Below, piece by piece: positions 1-5,525 of a DNA stretch of 39,558 bases. Below the pieces are notes generated by a model. The model saw only the letters and a list, made by a program, of their open reading frames with translations, was not told where the DNA came from and did not search any database. Both the position numbers and the translations under genes were made by a program. Origin of the DNA: a virus; the IMG/VR virus record IMGVR_UViG_3300034072_001808, positions 1 through 39,558 of that record; one strand, written 5' to 3'. The first letter of the stretch is position 1. Every line of letters starts with the position of its first letter.

Positions 1-109
1 GATAAAGCGAATGCAACATTCTATTTCATATCATCGAGACTGCATTGAATATTGTGAAACTGATATTTCTGAACTTCAAGAAAAACTAAATAAATCAAAG
101 GAGAAATAA
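1..109 (+). CDS. C-terminal fragment of zinc-ribbon protein (partial)
   Basis: The reading frame is open from base 2 to a TAA at 107-109 and encodes the last 35 residues of the protein seen whole at 38246-38548. The zinc-ribbon part lies off the left edge. The remaining sequence is the charged helical tail. It is cut by the window, not a pseudogene. The next gene starts two bases downstream, with an AAGGAG ribosome-binding site inside this gene's end. Confidence 0.85.
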   Translation, partial: IKRMQHSISYHRDCIEYCETDISELQEKLNKSKEK

Positions 110-110
110 A

Positions 111-317
111 ATGAATCATTTAGAACTCACAAAAGAAATAATAAAATGGAATAAAATACCCGACATCTTAGAATTTAGGATTAATTATTGCCACGGCTGG
201 GCTGAAAAACATAAAATAAATGGTCACGACGAAGACCACAAATTTTATTTAAATGAGTTCAAAAGACTTGTTGAAATAAAAGAATGTATAAAATTATTAA
301 AAGAAAATTTAAAATAA
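111..317 (+). CDS. Conserved small protein, 68 aa (copy 1)
   Basis: I do not recognise a family. The protein is small, soluble and predicted mostly helical, with a central WAEKH segment and a Lys-rich end. It is one of few genes here with a good Shine-Dalgarno sequence (AAGGAG, about 8 nt before the ATG). The near-identical copy at 38550-38756 differs at only a few residues, which argues for purifying selection on a real protein. In this copy it is followed by the YopX gene; in the other copy it is followed directly by the membrane coiled-coil gene. Confidence 0.8.
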   Translation: MNHLELTKEIIKWNKIPDILEFRINYCHGWAEKHKINGHDEDHKFYLNEFKRLVEIKECIKLLKENLK

Positions 318-329
318 AAATAAAAATAT

Positions 330-710
330 ATGAGAGAAATAAAATTTAAATTCTTTAACAAAATTAAAAAAGAAATGTGGCTTATTGAATCAATCAATTG
401 GCAAACAAAAGAAATTAGCAATGGTTCACATATCGCTAATATAGATGATGGGGTTTTGTTTCAATTTACAGGCTTAAAGGACAAAAACGGAAAAGAGATT
501 TTTGAAAATGATATTGTTTGCTGGACATTTAACGATAAACAAAAAAATCAAATAGTTTTTCATGAGGGTTGTTTTGGGCATTTGAATTTTACAGGAATTA
601 ATAAAGAACATAGTGAGTTTATTCCAATCAATAAAGTGCGAGCTGAATACATGATTGTCTGTAGCAACATTTATCAAAATCCTGAATTATTAACCGCAAA
701 TTTAAATTAA
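330..710 (+). CDS. YopX-family phage protein
   Basis: This 126-aa protein carries the YopX hallmark FTGLKDKNGKEIFENDIV at about residues 46-63, a motif seen in many small phage and prophage proteins of unknown biochemical role. The N-terminus (a MREIKFKFF type opening) also fits the family, and the length is typical or slightly short. It starts with the A-rich AAAAATATATG context. The whole gene is absent from the second copy of this locus (38756-38763), so it is a recently gained or lost cassette. The flanking A-rich sequences (AAATTTAAAATAAAAAT before, CAAATTTAAATTAATATG after) resemble each other and could have recombined. Confidence 0.85.
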   Translation: MREIKFKFFNKIKKEMWLIESINWQTKEISNGSHIANIDDGVLFQFTGLKDKNGKEIFENDIVCWTFNDKQKNQIVFHEGCFGHLNFTGINKEHSEFIPINKVRAEYMIVCSNIYQNPELLTANLN

Positions 711-711
711 T

Positions 712-999
712 ATGAAAAATAATAAAAAAATAATTCTGGCGGTTGCGGTATTACTGCTTATCCCGACTTGCTCGTATCTAATCGATTTGCAAAAAAGCAA
801 GGTTGATTGTGATATAAAAATAAAGCAAGACCAGTCGATGACCGACCAGATTTTTTATCAATATGTTGATGAAAACGAAAAATTAAAAAATCAAATTCTG
901 GCTAACGAACTAGCATTAGAGCAAGCACATAAACAAATTATGTTGCTAAAAGTTCAATGCAAAAATTGTCAATATATATTAACTTCAAACGAAAATTAA
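712..999 (+). CDS. Membrane-anchored coiled-coil protein (copy 1)
   Basis: This 95-aa protein has a basic N-terminus (MKNNKK), one hydrophobic helix at about residues 7-25, then a coiled-coil rich in Glu, Lys and Gln to about residue 82 and a late CKNC pair. The shape suggests a small inner-membrane protein with a periplasmic or cytoplasmic helical tail. It resembles an inner-membrane spanin in outline, but it sits far from the lysis genes and no partner is visible. The 38763-39050 copy is nearly identical at protein level despite many silent changes. Function unknown. Confidence 0.8.
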   Translation: MKNNKKIILAVAVLLLIPTCSYLIDLQKSKVDCDIKIKQDQSMTDQIFYQYVDENEKLKNQILANELALEQAHKQIMLLKVQCKNCQYILTSNEN

Positions 1000-1001
1000 A
1001 C

Positions 1002-1181
1002 ATGAAAAGACTTCCGATTTATTTAATATCTTTATTATTTGGCTCATTGACACTCATATACTTGCCAAATTGGGTATTTTTAAGCTATATAGCTATTTAT
1101 ACAATTATTATTTATTATTTTGTGGTGCAATGTTGCAAAGAAATTGCAAAAGAACTTGACAATGATAATTTTGATGATTAG
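1002..1181 (+). CDS. Small two-helix membrane protein (copy 1)
   Basis: The protein is 59 aa if translation starts at the ATG at 1002 (MKRLPIY). A longer frame opens at 957 but overlaps the previous gene. Two hydrophobic stretches (about residues 5-22 and 25-44) are followed by a short acidic tail. Function unknown. The -35 box of the next promoter lies within its last codons and its TAG stop overlaps the -10, so the coding end and the promoter share sequence. Confidence 0.75.
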   Translation: MKRLPIYLISLLFGSLTLIYLPNWVFLSYIAIYTIIIYYFVVQCCKEIAKELDNDNFDD

Positions 1182-1184
1182 ATT
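1156..1184 (+). promoter_or_regulatory. Sigma-70 promoter for the structured leader
   Basis: TTGACA (1156-1161), a 17-bp spacer, then TAGATT (1179-1184). Both hexamers and the spacing are kept in the second copy (39207-39235). Transcription should start near 1191, at the front of the structured leader. Confidence 0.65.
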
Positions 1185-1190
1185 AATTAA

Positions 1191-1486
1191 TAAGTTAATA
1201 AGCAATATATAGTTCTTGGCGGTAGTTTTATTTCATATATTTTTCTACCGCCTCGCTCTCTTGTGATGATGATAAATCGGATGCTACAAAGTTTTATCAT
1301 CATCGCTGGAAAGCGAAAAACCAAGCCGATCGATAAATATAAACATTGGCGATAAATGAAGTATGCTATCCGAGTGCTAGTTTACTGAGGGCTAGCACTA
1401 TAAATTATTTAAATTGCGGGGGCGGTTTAAATAATTAACATCATGGTAGAGTCCCCCGACTCTACCACCAGACCGCAGGGGAACAT
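1191..1486 (+). ncRNA. Conserved structured leader RNA or ncRNA (copy 1)
   Basis: No gene lies between 1181 and 1487. The stretch folds into consecutive hairpins: 1218-1225 with 1245-1252; 1265-1276 with 1293-1304; 1373-1380 with 1392-1399; 1403-1413 with 1426-1436, whose loop is TTGCGGGGGCGG; and 1444-1453 with 1458-1467, loop CCCC. The ribosome-binding site AGGGG (1477-1481) of the next gene follows. In the second copy the first stem has different bases but still pairs (39267-39277 with 39302-39312), and a G.U pair in the second stem becomes A-U. The C-loop can pair with the G-rich loop or with AGGGG, so two alternative pseudoknots are possible. Candidate cis-regulatory RNA or processed small RNA; no known class recognised. 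Confidence 0.7.
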
Positions 1487-1834
1487 ATGACAGATACTAA
1501 AATTAGGGACTCAAAAGGAAATATTTATAATTCGTGCCCTTTTATCGACAAGATAATTGAATTTTTCGATACTCAAATTGAAAGTGCTAATGCTATTAAA
1601 GTTGAGTTAGAAAATGTTAGGTCAATTAATAGCGAGCTTAGGAAAGAATTGTCAGGGGAAGATTACAAAGATAAGCTTAAAATAGTTGAAGATTACTTGG
1701 GAGTTCATTTTGAAGGTCATTGGGAAAAATGGTTTGAATCAAATGTAAAAGAAATTGCTGATAAAATCAAAGAACTTGAAAAAGAAAATCAAGAACTAAA
1801 GGAAGAAATAAACAATTTGACTAACAAAAATTAA
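1487..1834 (+). CDS. Coiled-coil protein downstream of structured leader
   Basis: This 115-aa acidic protein of unknown family has a long Glu/Lys coiled coil from about residue 85 to the end and a predicted helical middle. It starts with MTDTKIRDSKGNIY. Its ribosome-binding site (GCAGGGG, 5 nt before the ATG) is unusually strong for this genome and lies directly after a stable hairpin, so translation may be controlled by the leader RNA. First gene of the replication-initiation segment. Confidence 0.8.
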   Translation: MTDTKIRDSKGNIYNSCPFIDKIIEFFDTQIESANAIKVELENVRSINSELRKELSGEDYKDKLKIVEDYLGVHFEGHWEKWFESNVKEIADKIKELEKENQELKEEINNLTNKN

Positions 1835-1842
1835 TAAATAAT

Positions 1843-2088
1843 ATGAAAGAGCAAAATAATTTTGCAAATACAGGAAATCGGAAAATGGAAAACATCTTTA
1901 TAAATTCACTAAAAGAAGAAATTGAAAGGCAAAAAAACAGACAAATAGCTAGACTATTTGATGATTTAAAAGGCTTCCCAATTCCCCCTTTGGTTGAAAA
2001 AAGAATTAAAGAAGCTGTTTACGAAATTCAAAACGAATTAACAAAATTTATACAGGAAAACGGTTATGACAAATCAAAACAAAACTAG
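1843..2088 (+). CDS. Small helical protein, 81 aa
   Basis: Unrecognised. Predicted helical and Lys/Glu-rich. The frame overlaps the start of the next gene by 23 nt, suggesting translational coupling. An internal ATG at about 1885 (MENIFINSLK) is an alternative start giving 67 aa. The upstream context AATAATATG is the SD-less type common in this genome. Confidence 0.65.
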   Translation: MKEQNNFANTGNRKMENIFINSLKEEIERQKNRQIARLFDDLKGFPIPPLVEKRIKEAVYEIQNELTKFIQENGYDKSKQN

Positions 2089-2830
2089 AGATAGTTTTAT
2101 CTTTTATCGCAGTTTTTTTTCTGCTACAAAACATTTAAATCAGGTCGAAAAAGCACAACTTTTTGAAGCTATTTGCTCCTATGCTTTAGATGGAAATTTA
2201 ATTGATTTACAAGGTATGTCTCAAGGTATGTTTGAGCTAATAAAACCGCAACTTGATGCTAATAGAAAAAGGTTTGAAAATGGTTGTGTTAAAAAGCAAA
2301 AAGGAAGCAAAAAGGAAGCAAAAAATAAGCAAAAGCGAAGCAAAGAGGAAGCTAATGTAAATGTAAATCATAATGTAAATGTAAATGAAGAATGTAAATC
2401 AGAATTAATAAATGAAAATTCTAATCTTATGAAAAACCATAACATTGAAAATAATTTTAAAGGTGCCGATTTCGACACGGTTAAAAATAATTTTGATGAA
2501 TTTTGGAATTTTTACACTCCAGTAGCTGGAAGGGATGGAAGTTTTACACCCAAAGGCAACAAATCAGAAGCTTTGCAGGTTTACAATAAAGCTATTCAAA
2601 AATTTACTCATGAAAAAATAATGGCGAATCTTGAATTTTATTTAAAAGATTGTCAAAAAAATGCAAGATTTACAAAACATGCCTGTTCTTGGCTAAGAGG
2701 AGCTTTAAAAGATAATTTTGAGTTTGAGGTGTCTTTGGCTATACAACCAGAGAAAACTCAACAGAAACTCACAAAAGAGGAATTCCAAGATAAAATAAAT
2801 GAGGAATTTCTAAAAAAATATAATAATTAA
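2066..2830 (+). CDS. Replisome organizer-like protein (DUF6291 N-terminus)
   Basis: This 254-aa protein is the probable replication initiator. Residues about 9-73 match the DUF6291 type of phage replication protein (RDSFIFYRSFFSATKHL, then LFEAICSYALDG and LIKPQLDANRKRFENG). A Lys-rich, then Asn/Val-repeat linker (about 74-110) separates it from a C-terminal domain (about 140-235) with FDEFWNFYTP and a terminal HACSWLRGAL segment, as in helicase-loader-binding ends of phage O-like and DnaD-like proteins. The DNA encoding the linker is repetitive and could be the origin. It lies upstream of other small genes and overlaps the preceding gene. By family logic it should open the origin and recruit host helicase. 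The role is inferred from family resemblance. Confidence 0.75.
   Translation: MTNQNKTRDSFIFYRSFFSATKHLNQVEKAQLFEAICSYALDGNLIDLQGMSQGMFELIKPQLDANRKRFENGCVKKQKGSKKEAKNKQKRSKEEANVNVNHNVNVNEECKSELINENSNLMKNHNIENNFKGADFDTVKNNFDEFWNFYTPVAGRDGSFTPKGNKSEALQVYNKAIQKFTHEKIMANLEFYLKDCQKNARFTKHACSWLRGALKDNFEFEVSLAIQPEKTQQKLTKEEFQDKINEEFLKKYNN
2292..2400 (+). repeat. Iteron-like tract inside replication gene; origin candidate
   Basis: Two perfect tandem GGAAGCAAAAA units (2303-2313 and 2314-2324) are embedded in about six looser AAGCAAA-type units from 2292 to 2354. They are followed by repeated AATGTAAATGTAAAT blocks to about 2398, a very AT-rich stretch. Several phages, such as lambda and lactococcal phages, keep the replication origin inside the initiator gene. 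That precedent and the repeat pattern make this the best origin candidate in the window. Confidence 0.5.
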
Positions 2831-2835
2831 AAAAT

Positions 2836-3198
2836 ATGATAAATGCAGGTATTTTCATAACTGGATTTAAAAAATTTCAGTTAAGTTTTGAATTTGATCC
2901 AAGTCGAGAATATCAAGATATGGTTTACAATGCCTTAAAAGACAAAATAAACGATGAGATTTTTATTGACACTTGCAGAAATATTTTAAAAACTACAACA
3001 AAACAAGAATGGAATGAGGCATATGGCTATAAAGGAAGACCCGCTTTAGCTGATTGGATAAATGCTTTTGTCCCGAAAATGCAGAAAACTGGCAATTTAG
3101 TAAAATGCAAAATAACTAATCAATTAGTCGATGAATATAAATATCCCGAGAACTATCAAAGATTTCTTGACAGTTCAAAACCTAAAACTTTAAATTAA
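2836..3198 (+). CDS. Hypothetical protein next to replication gene
   Basis: 120 aa, 5 nt after the replisome organizer gene. Mixed alpha/beta with a C-terminal RPALADWINAFVPKM segment, which faintly recalls small helicase-loader or DnaT-like proteins often placed here. I cannot support more than a replication-linked guess. It starts from an AAAAATATG context without Shine-Dalgarno. Confidence 0.7.
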   Translation: MINAGIFITGFKKFQLSFEFDPSREYQDMVYNALKDKINDEIFIDTCRNILKTTTKQEWNEAYGYKGRPALADWINAFVPKMQKTGNLVKCKITNQLVDEYKYPENYQRFLDSSKPKTLN

Positions 3199-3204
3199 AA
3201 ATAT

Positions 3205-3660
3205 ATGAAAAATTATGAACGAAAAGAACCAAAAAATATAATCGATTACGATTATTTTTTTAATCAAGTTGAAAGCTTGGTCAAGGAAAAGATAATTAAA
3301 ACTCCATTTCATACTTATGAAACCGCCAAAATTGAAGGGTGGTTAGGTTTTGAAACTAAAGTTGATGATTGGGGTAATATTAACAAAGCTGGCATAACTC
3401 TTGGTTTGCTTGGTTATTACCGAATGAATTTTGCTATTCAATATAAAATTTTAGCTAATGTAGATAATCGAGTGGCTATTTACGAACCAAGATTTGTAAA
3501 TTTTTTTCGCAGTTCTCCGTTTAAAGACCAAGTTTTAAAAAATGGCAAAGTGTCAAAAGAATTGGTAAAAAGTGAACATTTTGATATAATCAAATCTCAA
3601 TTTTATCATGTTAATTCATCTTTTAATTTTGATGAATTTGTTATTAACTTAAATAAATAA
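3205..3660 (+). CDS. Hypothetical protein, 151 aa
   Basis: Unrecognised soluble protein with many aromatic residues (a GLLGYYRMNF segment near the middle). It starts at AAAAATATATG and follows the previous gene by 6 nt, so it belongs to the same transcript. Confidence 0.75.
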   Translation: MKNYERKEPKNIIDYDYFFNQVESLVKEKIIKTPFHTYETAKIEGWLGFETKVDDWGNINKAGITLGLLGYYRMNFAIQYKILANVDNRVAIYEPRFVNFFRSSPFKDQVLKNGKVSKELVKSEHFDIIKSQFYHVNSSFNFDEFVINLNK

Positions 3661-3665
3661 AATAT

Positions 3666-4097
3666 ATGAAAACACAAGAAATAAAAGAATACAACCGCAA
3701 AAAGATTATTTGTGCTATTCATAAGATTGAGGATTATGAGGAAGCTTCAGTAAAAGAGTTAGGGGTCGGCTGTAAAATTAAGGTTAAAAATGACTTTGGT
3801 GAAAAAATGCTAATCATTGGTCAATATTGCGATTTATTTCTTACTTACATAAAGCCACCAGAATTTTCGGAATATTTTGAAATAACTGAAATTATTGGAA
3901 AGCCATTAACTCTTGACAAGGTTTTATTATCTTTAGAGCCATATTCTAACAATTACGGCTTTATTGCTGGCAATATTGCTAAAATTGATCGAAAAAAACA
4001 AACTTATAGTTTTATTTGCAAATGGGATTTAGAGAAAGAAGCACTTGAAGAACAAAGTGAAAAAACTCAAAAAGCAATTTATGAATTATTAAGTTAA
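3666..4097 (+). CDS. Hypothetical protein, 143 aa
   Basis: Unrecognised. The first half is beta-rich (VGCKIKVKNDFGEKMLIIG) and the C-terminus is a Glu-rich helix. It is preceded by the AAAATATATG start context and lies 5 nt after its upstream neighbour. Confidence 0.75.
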   Translation: MKTQEIKEYNRKKIICAIHKIEDYEEASVKELGVGCKIKVKNDFGEKMLIIGQYCDLFLTYIKPPEFSEYFEITEIIGKPLTLDKVLLSLEPYSNNYGFIAGNIAKIDRKKQTYSFICKWDLEKEALEEQSEKTQKAIYELLS

Positions 4098-4109
4098 TAA
4101 ATAAAATAA

Positions 4110-4424
4110 ATGTGTCTTTACGAAAATTCATTGCAAGAAATAATTTATAAAAAAGGGCATGAAGTCGGCTTTATTCATGCTTTTATGCACAAAAACGGCA
4201 TTTATGAAATTGAGTATGGAGTGCATGAAGAATATCGAAATAAAGGCATAATGAAAAAAGAATTTAAAAAATTTATCAAGAAAAACAAGCAAATAAAGAA
4301 AGCGGTATTGTTAATTCACGAAGACAATATACCAAGTCAGAAAGTGGCGATAAATGCTGGGTTTTTTGAGATAAAATTTTTAAAGGATAAAGATGTGTTG
4401 AAATATCTTTTTTATAGAGAATAA
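4110..4424 (+). CDS. Short GNAT-type N-acetyltransferase
   Basis: 104 aa with the GNAT core: a beta strand IYEIEYGVHEEYR, then an acetyl-CoA-loop-like segment RNKGIMKKEFKKFI (about 46-59), a strand AVLLIHEDN, and the late motif NIPSQKVAINAGF (about 71-83). The usual R-G-x-G loop is reduced to R-N-K-G-I-M. The protein is shorter than most GNAT enzymes (about 140-170 aa) because the N-terminal part is minimal. It would transfer an acetyl group to an unknown amine acceptor. Phages use such enzymes to modify host or phage proteins or small molecules; the target here is unknown. Confidence 0.75.
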   Translation: MCLYENSLQEIIYKKGHEVGFIHAFMHKNGIYEIEYGVHEEYRNKGIMKKEFKKFIKKNKQIKKAVLLIHEDNIPSQKVAINAGFFEIKFLKDKDVLKYLFYRE

Positions 4425-4438
4425 TTTAATAAAAAAAC

Positions 4439-4927
4439 ATGAAAAATGAATTAGCAATTTTACTAAATGATATAAAATTTTATGATAATAATTTTAAAAA
4501 TCTTAAAGTAAGTGATGAAATTATGGATTTATTAAAAATAAATAATGTTAATTTTTGCATAACTCCCCCTCATAATAATACAAAGCCTCATTTAAAAAAA
4601 ATAATTTCAAAAACTGATGTTTTGATTAGTTATCTTACTGCCAAAAATCCCGATATTAGGTCTGGTGGAATTTATCGTAATTGTTGCCATATAAATTCTT
4701 CTAATGCAGAAATTTCTGTTTATGATATTTGTATTCATTTTAATTTTCCACAAATTTTAAAAAATATACGATTTGGCAGGAACCTATATAGAAGATTTCA
4801 AAAATATCCGCACATAGCAATTCATATTTCTAACCTAAAATGGAGAGCAAAGTTATATAAAAAAGGCTTGTATAATCCAAAGGATATAAATAATAATTTG
4901 TTAGATGTGGCTGGATATAAAAATTAA
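4439..4927 (+). CDS. Hypothetical protein, 162 aa
   Basis: Unrecognised basic protein with a Cys pair (RNCCHI) and a C-terminal basic helix region. It is the last gene before the promoter at 4952 and the RNA/tRNA region. No membrane segment is visible. Confidence 0.7.
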   Translation: MKNELAILLNDIKFYDNNFKNLKVSDEIMDLLKINNVNFCITPPHNNTKPHLKKIISKTDVLISYLTAKNPDIRSGGIYRNCCHINSSNAEISVYDICIHFNFPQILKNIRFGRNLYRRFQKYPHIAIHISNLKWRAKLYKKGLYNPKDINNNLLDVAGYKN

Positions 4928-4951
4928 AATAATTATTTTTAAAAATAATGC

Positions 4952-4978
4952 TTGACATTAAAAAAAGCCTTGTATAAT
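4952..4978 (+). promoter_or_regulatory. Strong sigma-70 promoter for RNA/tRNA region
   Basis: TTGACA (4952-4957) and TATAAT (4973-4978) are both perfect consensus. The spacer is 15 bp, or 17 bp if TAATAT at 4975-4980 is the functional -10. The upstream TTAAAAATAATNCTTGAC block is shared with the promoter at 9762. The expected start is near 4985, at the front of the structured RNA. Confidence 0.8.
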
Positions 4979-4984
4979 ATAGGT

Positions 4985-5265
4985 TGCGAGAGTCTGTAAA
5001 AAGACTTTTAAAAATAAAAAAGTCAAGCTTTAAGACTTAATTTAAAATAAAAGCAGAATACGATTTATTTATAAATCGGAGCGGGTAAGCGTCTGTATCG
5101 AAAGATAAGAATTAATAAACCTTACTAGTTTTTAATTTACCAGCCGATGGATTTCGGCATGAGGGAATATTGAGGGCAAGACAAAGCGGTTATGGAGTTA
5201 TTCTTTTAATCGTGAGGTGCAGTAAGAAATCTCGAAAGAGTATGCGGGGCTTTGTTATAAAATCG
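4985..5265 (+). ncRNA. 5' part of candidate large ornate RNA
   Basis: No credible gene lies here. Hairpins include 4988-4994 with 5003-5009 (several G.U pairs, loop TGTAAAAA); 5020-5024 with 5034-5038; 5061-5067 with 5072-5078; 5096-5099 with 5104-5107 capped by a GAAA tetraloop; 5143-5147 with 5154-5158; and a longer-range stem 5181-5187 with 5249-5255 enclosing CTC-GAAA-GAG at 5231-5240. GC-rich islands in an AT-rich genome, GNRA loops, a consensus promoter and adjacency to tRNAs fit a functional phage RNA. Together with 5526-6020 it gives roughly 800 nt of non-tRNA sequence, about the size known for GOLLD RNAs. Class assignment is inference. Confidence 0.6.
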
Positions 5266-5272
5266 TAAATAT
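5259..5272 (+). repeat. Direct repeat left of tRNA cassette
   Basis: AAAATCGTAAATAT, repeated exactly at 5512-5525 on the other side of the three tRNAs. It may mark insertion of the tRNA block into a pre-existing RNA. In addition, TAAATAT at 5266-5272 can pair with ATATTTA at 5522-5528 to close a stem around the tRNAs. Confidence 0.7.
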
Positions 5273-5276
5273 AAAT

Positions 5277-5352
5277 ATCAGATTAGCTCAGGGGTTAGAG
5301 CAAAACACTCATAATGTTTGGGTCGGTGGTTCAAATCCATCATCTGATACCA
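5277..5352 (+). tRNA. tRNA with CAT anticodon (Met, or Ile2 if modified)
   Basis: Complete cloverleaf of 76 nt: acceptor 5277-5283 pairs with 5342-5348, the D stem is GCTC/GAGC, the anticodon loop is CTCATAA, the T loop is TTCAAAT with GGTGG/CCATC, and CCA is encoded at 5350-5352. The acceptor lacks the first-pair mismatch of initiator tRNA, so it is an elongator Met, or an Ile tRNA if lysidine-modified; sequence alone does not decide. Confidence 0.92.
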
Positions 5353-5360
5353 TAAAATAT

Positions 5361-5436
5361 TGGCGGATAGCTCAGTTGGTAGAGCGTAGAGCTGTTAACT
5401 CTAATATCGTAGGTTCGAGTCCTACTCCGTCAGCCA
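5361..5436 (+). tRNA. tRNA-Asn (GTT)
   Basis: Complete 76-nt cloverleaf. The acceptor TGGCGGA pairs with TCCGTCA (one G.U), the anticodon stem is TAGAG/CTCTA with loop CTGTTAA, the T arm is GTAGG-TTCGAGT-CCTAC, and CCA is encoded. It begins 8 nt after the first tRNA and ends one base before the third. Confidence 0.95.
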
Positions 5437-5437
5437 T

Positions 5438-5512
5438 AAGTCAATAGTTTAATTGGTAAAACATTGGTCTCCAAAACCAAAATTATTAGTTCGAGTCTAA
5501 TTTGGCTTGCCA
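5438..5512 (+). tRNA. tRNA-Trp (CCA)
   Basis: Complete 75-nt cloverleaf. The acceptor AAGTCAA pairs with TTGGCTT, the anticodon stem is TTGGT/ACCAA with loop CTCCAAA, the T arm is ATTAG-TTCGAGT-CTAAT, and CCA is encoded. A single base separates it from tRNA-Asn, so a shared precursor needs processing. Its last A begins the right direct repeat. Confidence 0.95.
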
Positions 5513-5525
5513 AAATCGTAAATAT
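5512..5525 (+). repeat. Direct repeat right of tRNA cassette
   Basis: AAAATCGTAAATAT, identical to 5259-5272. Its first base is the final A of tRNA-Trp. Confidence 0.7.

Larger units (their letters stand above)
1..1503. repeat. Left copy of diverged terminal repeat
   Basis: This segment matches 38440-39558 in order and orientation: the end of a zinc-ribbon gene, a 68-aa gene, a membrane coiled-coil gene, a two-helix membrane gene, a structured leader and the start of the 1487 gene. The copies differ by many substitutions in coding parts and by a 388-nt insertion (YopX gene) present only here. The coordinate offset is 38439 before the insertion and 38051 after it. The likely explanation is a circular or circularly permuted genome assembled through a variable population. 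A real tandem duplication cannot be excluded from sequence alone. Confidence 0.9.

Noticed and set aside
1444-1470. tRNA-like or tmRNA-like 3' end (stem followed by ACCACCA)
   Set aside because: The stem has a CCCC loop instead of a TTCGA-type T loop, and no acceptor partner or resume-codon frame was found, so the CCA resemblance looks accidental.
1-1503. Exact terminal repeat of a linear phage genome
   Set aside because: True terminal repeats are identical within one molecule; these copies differ by many bases and one gene.
2341-2400. CRISPR-like or microsatellite array
   Set aside because: The short AATGTA repeats are contiguous, lack spacers and are in frame in a replication gene; an origin explanation fits better.
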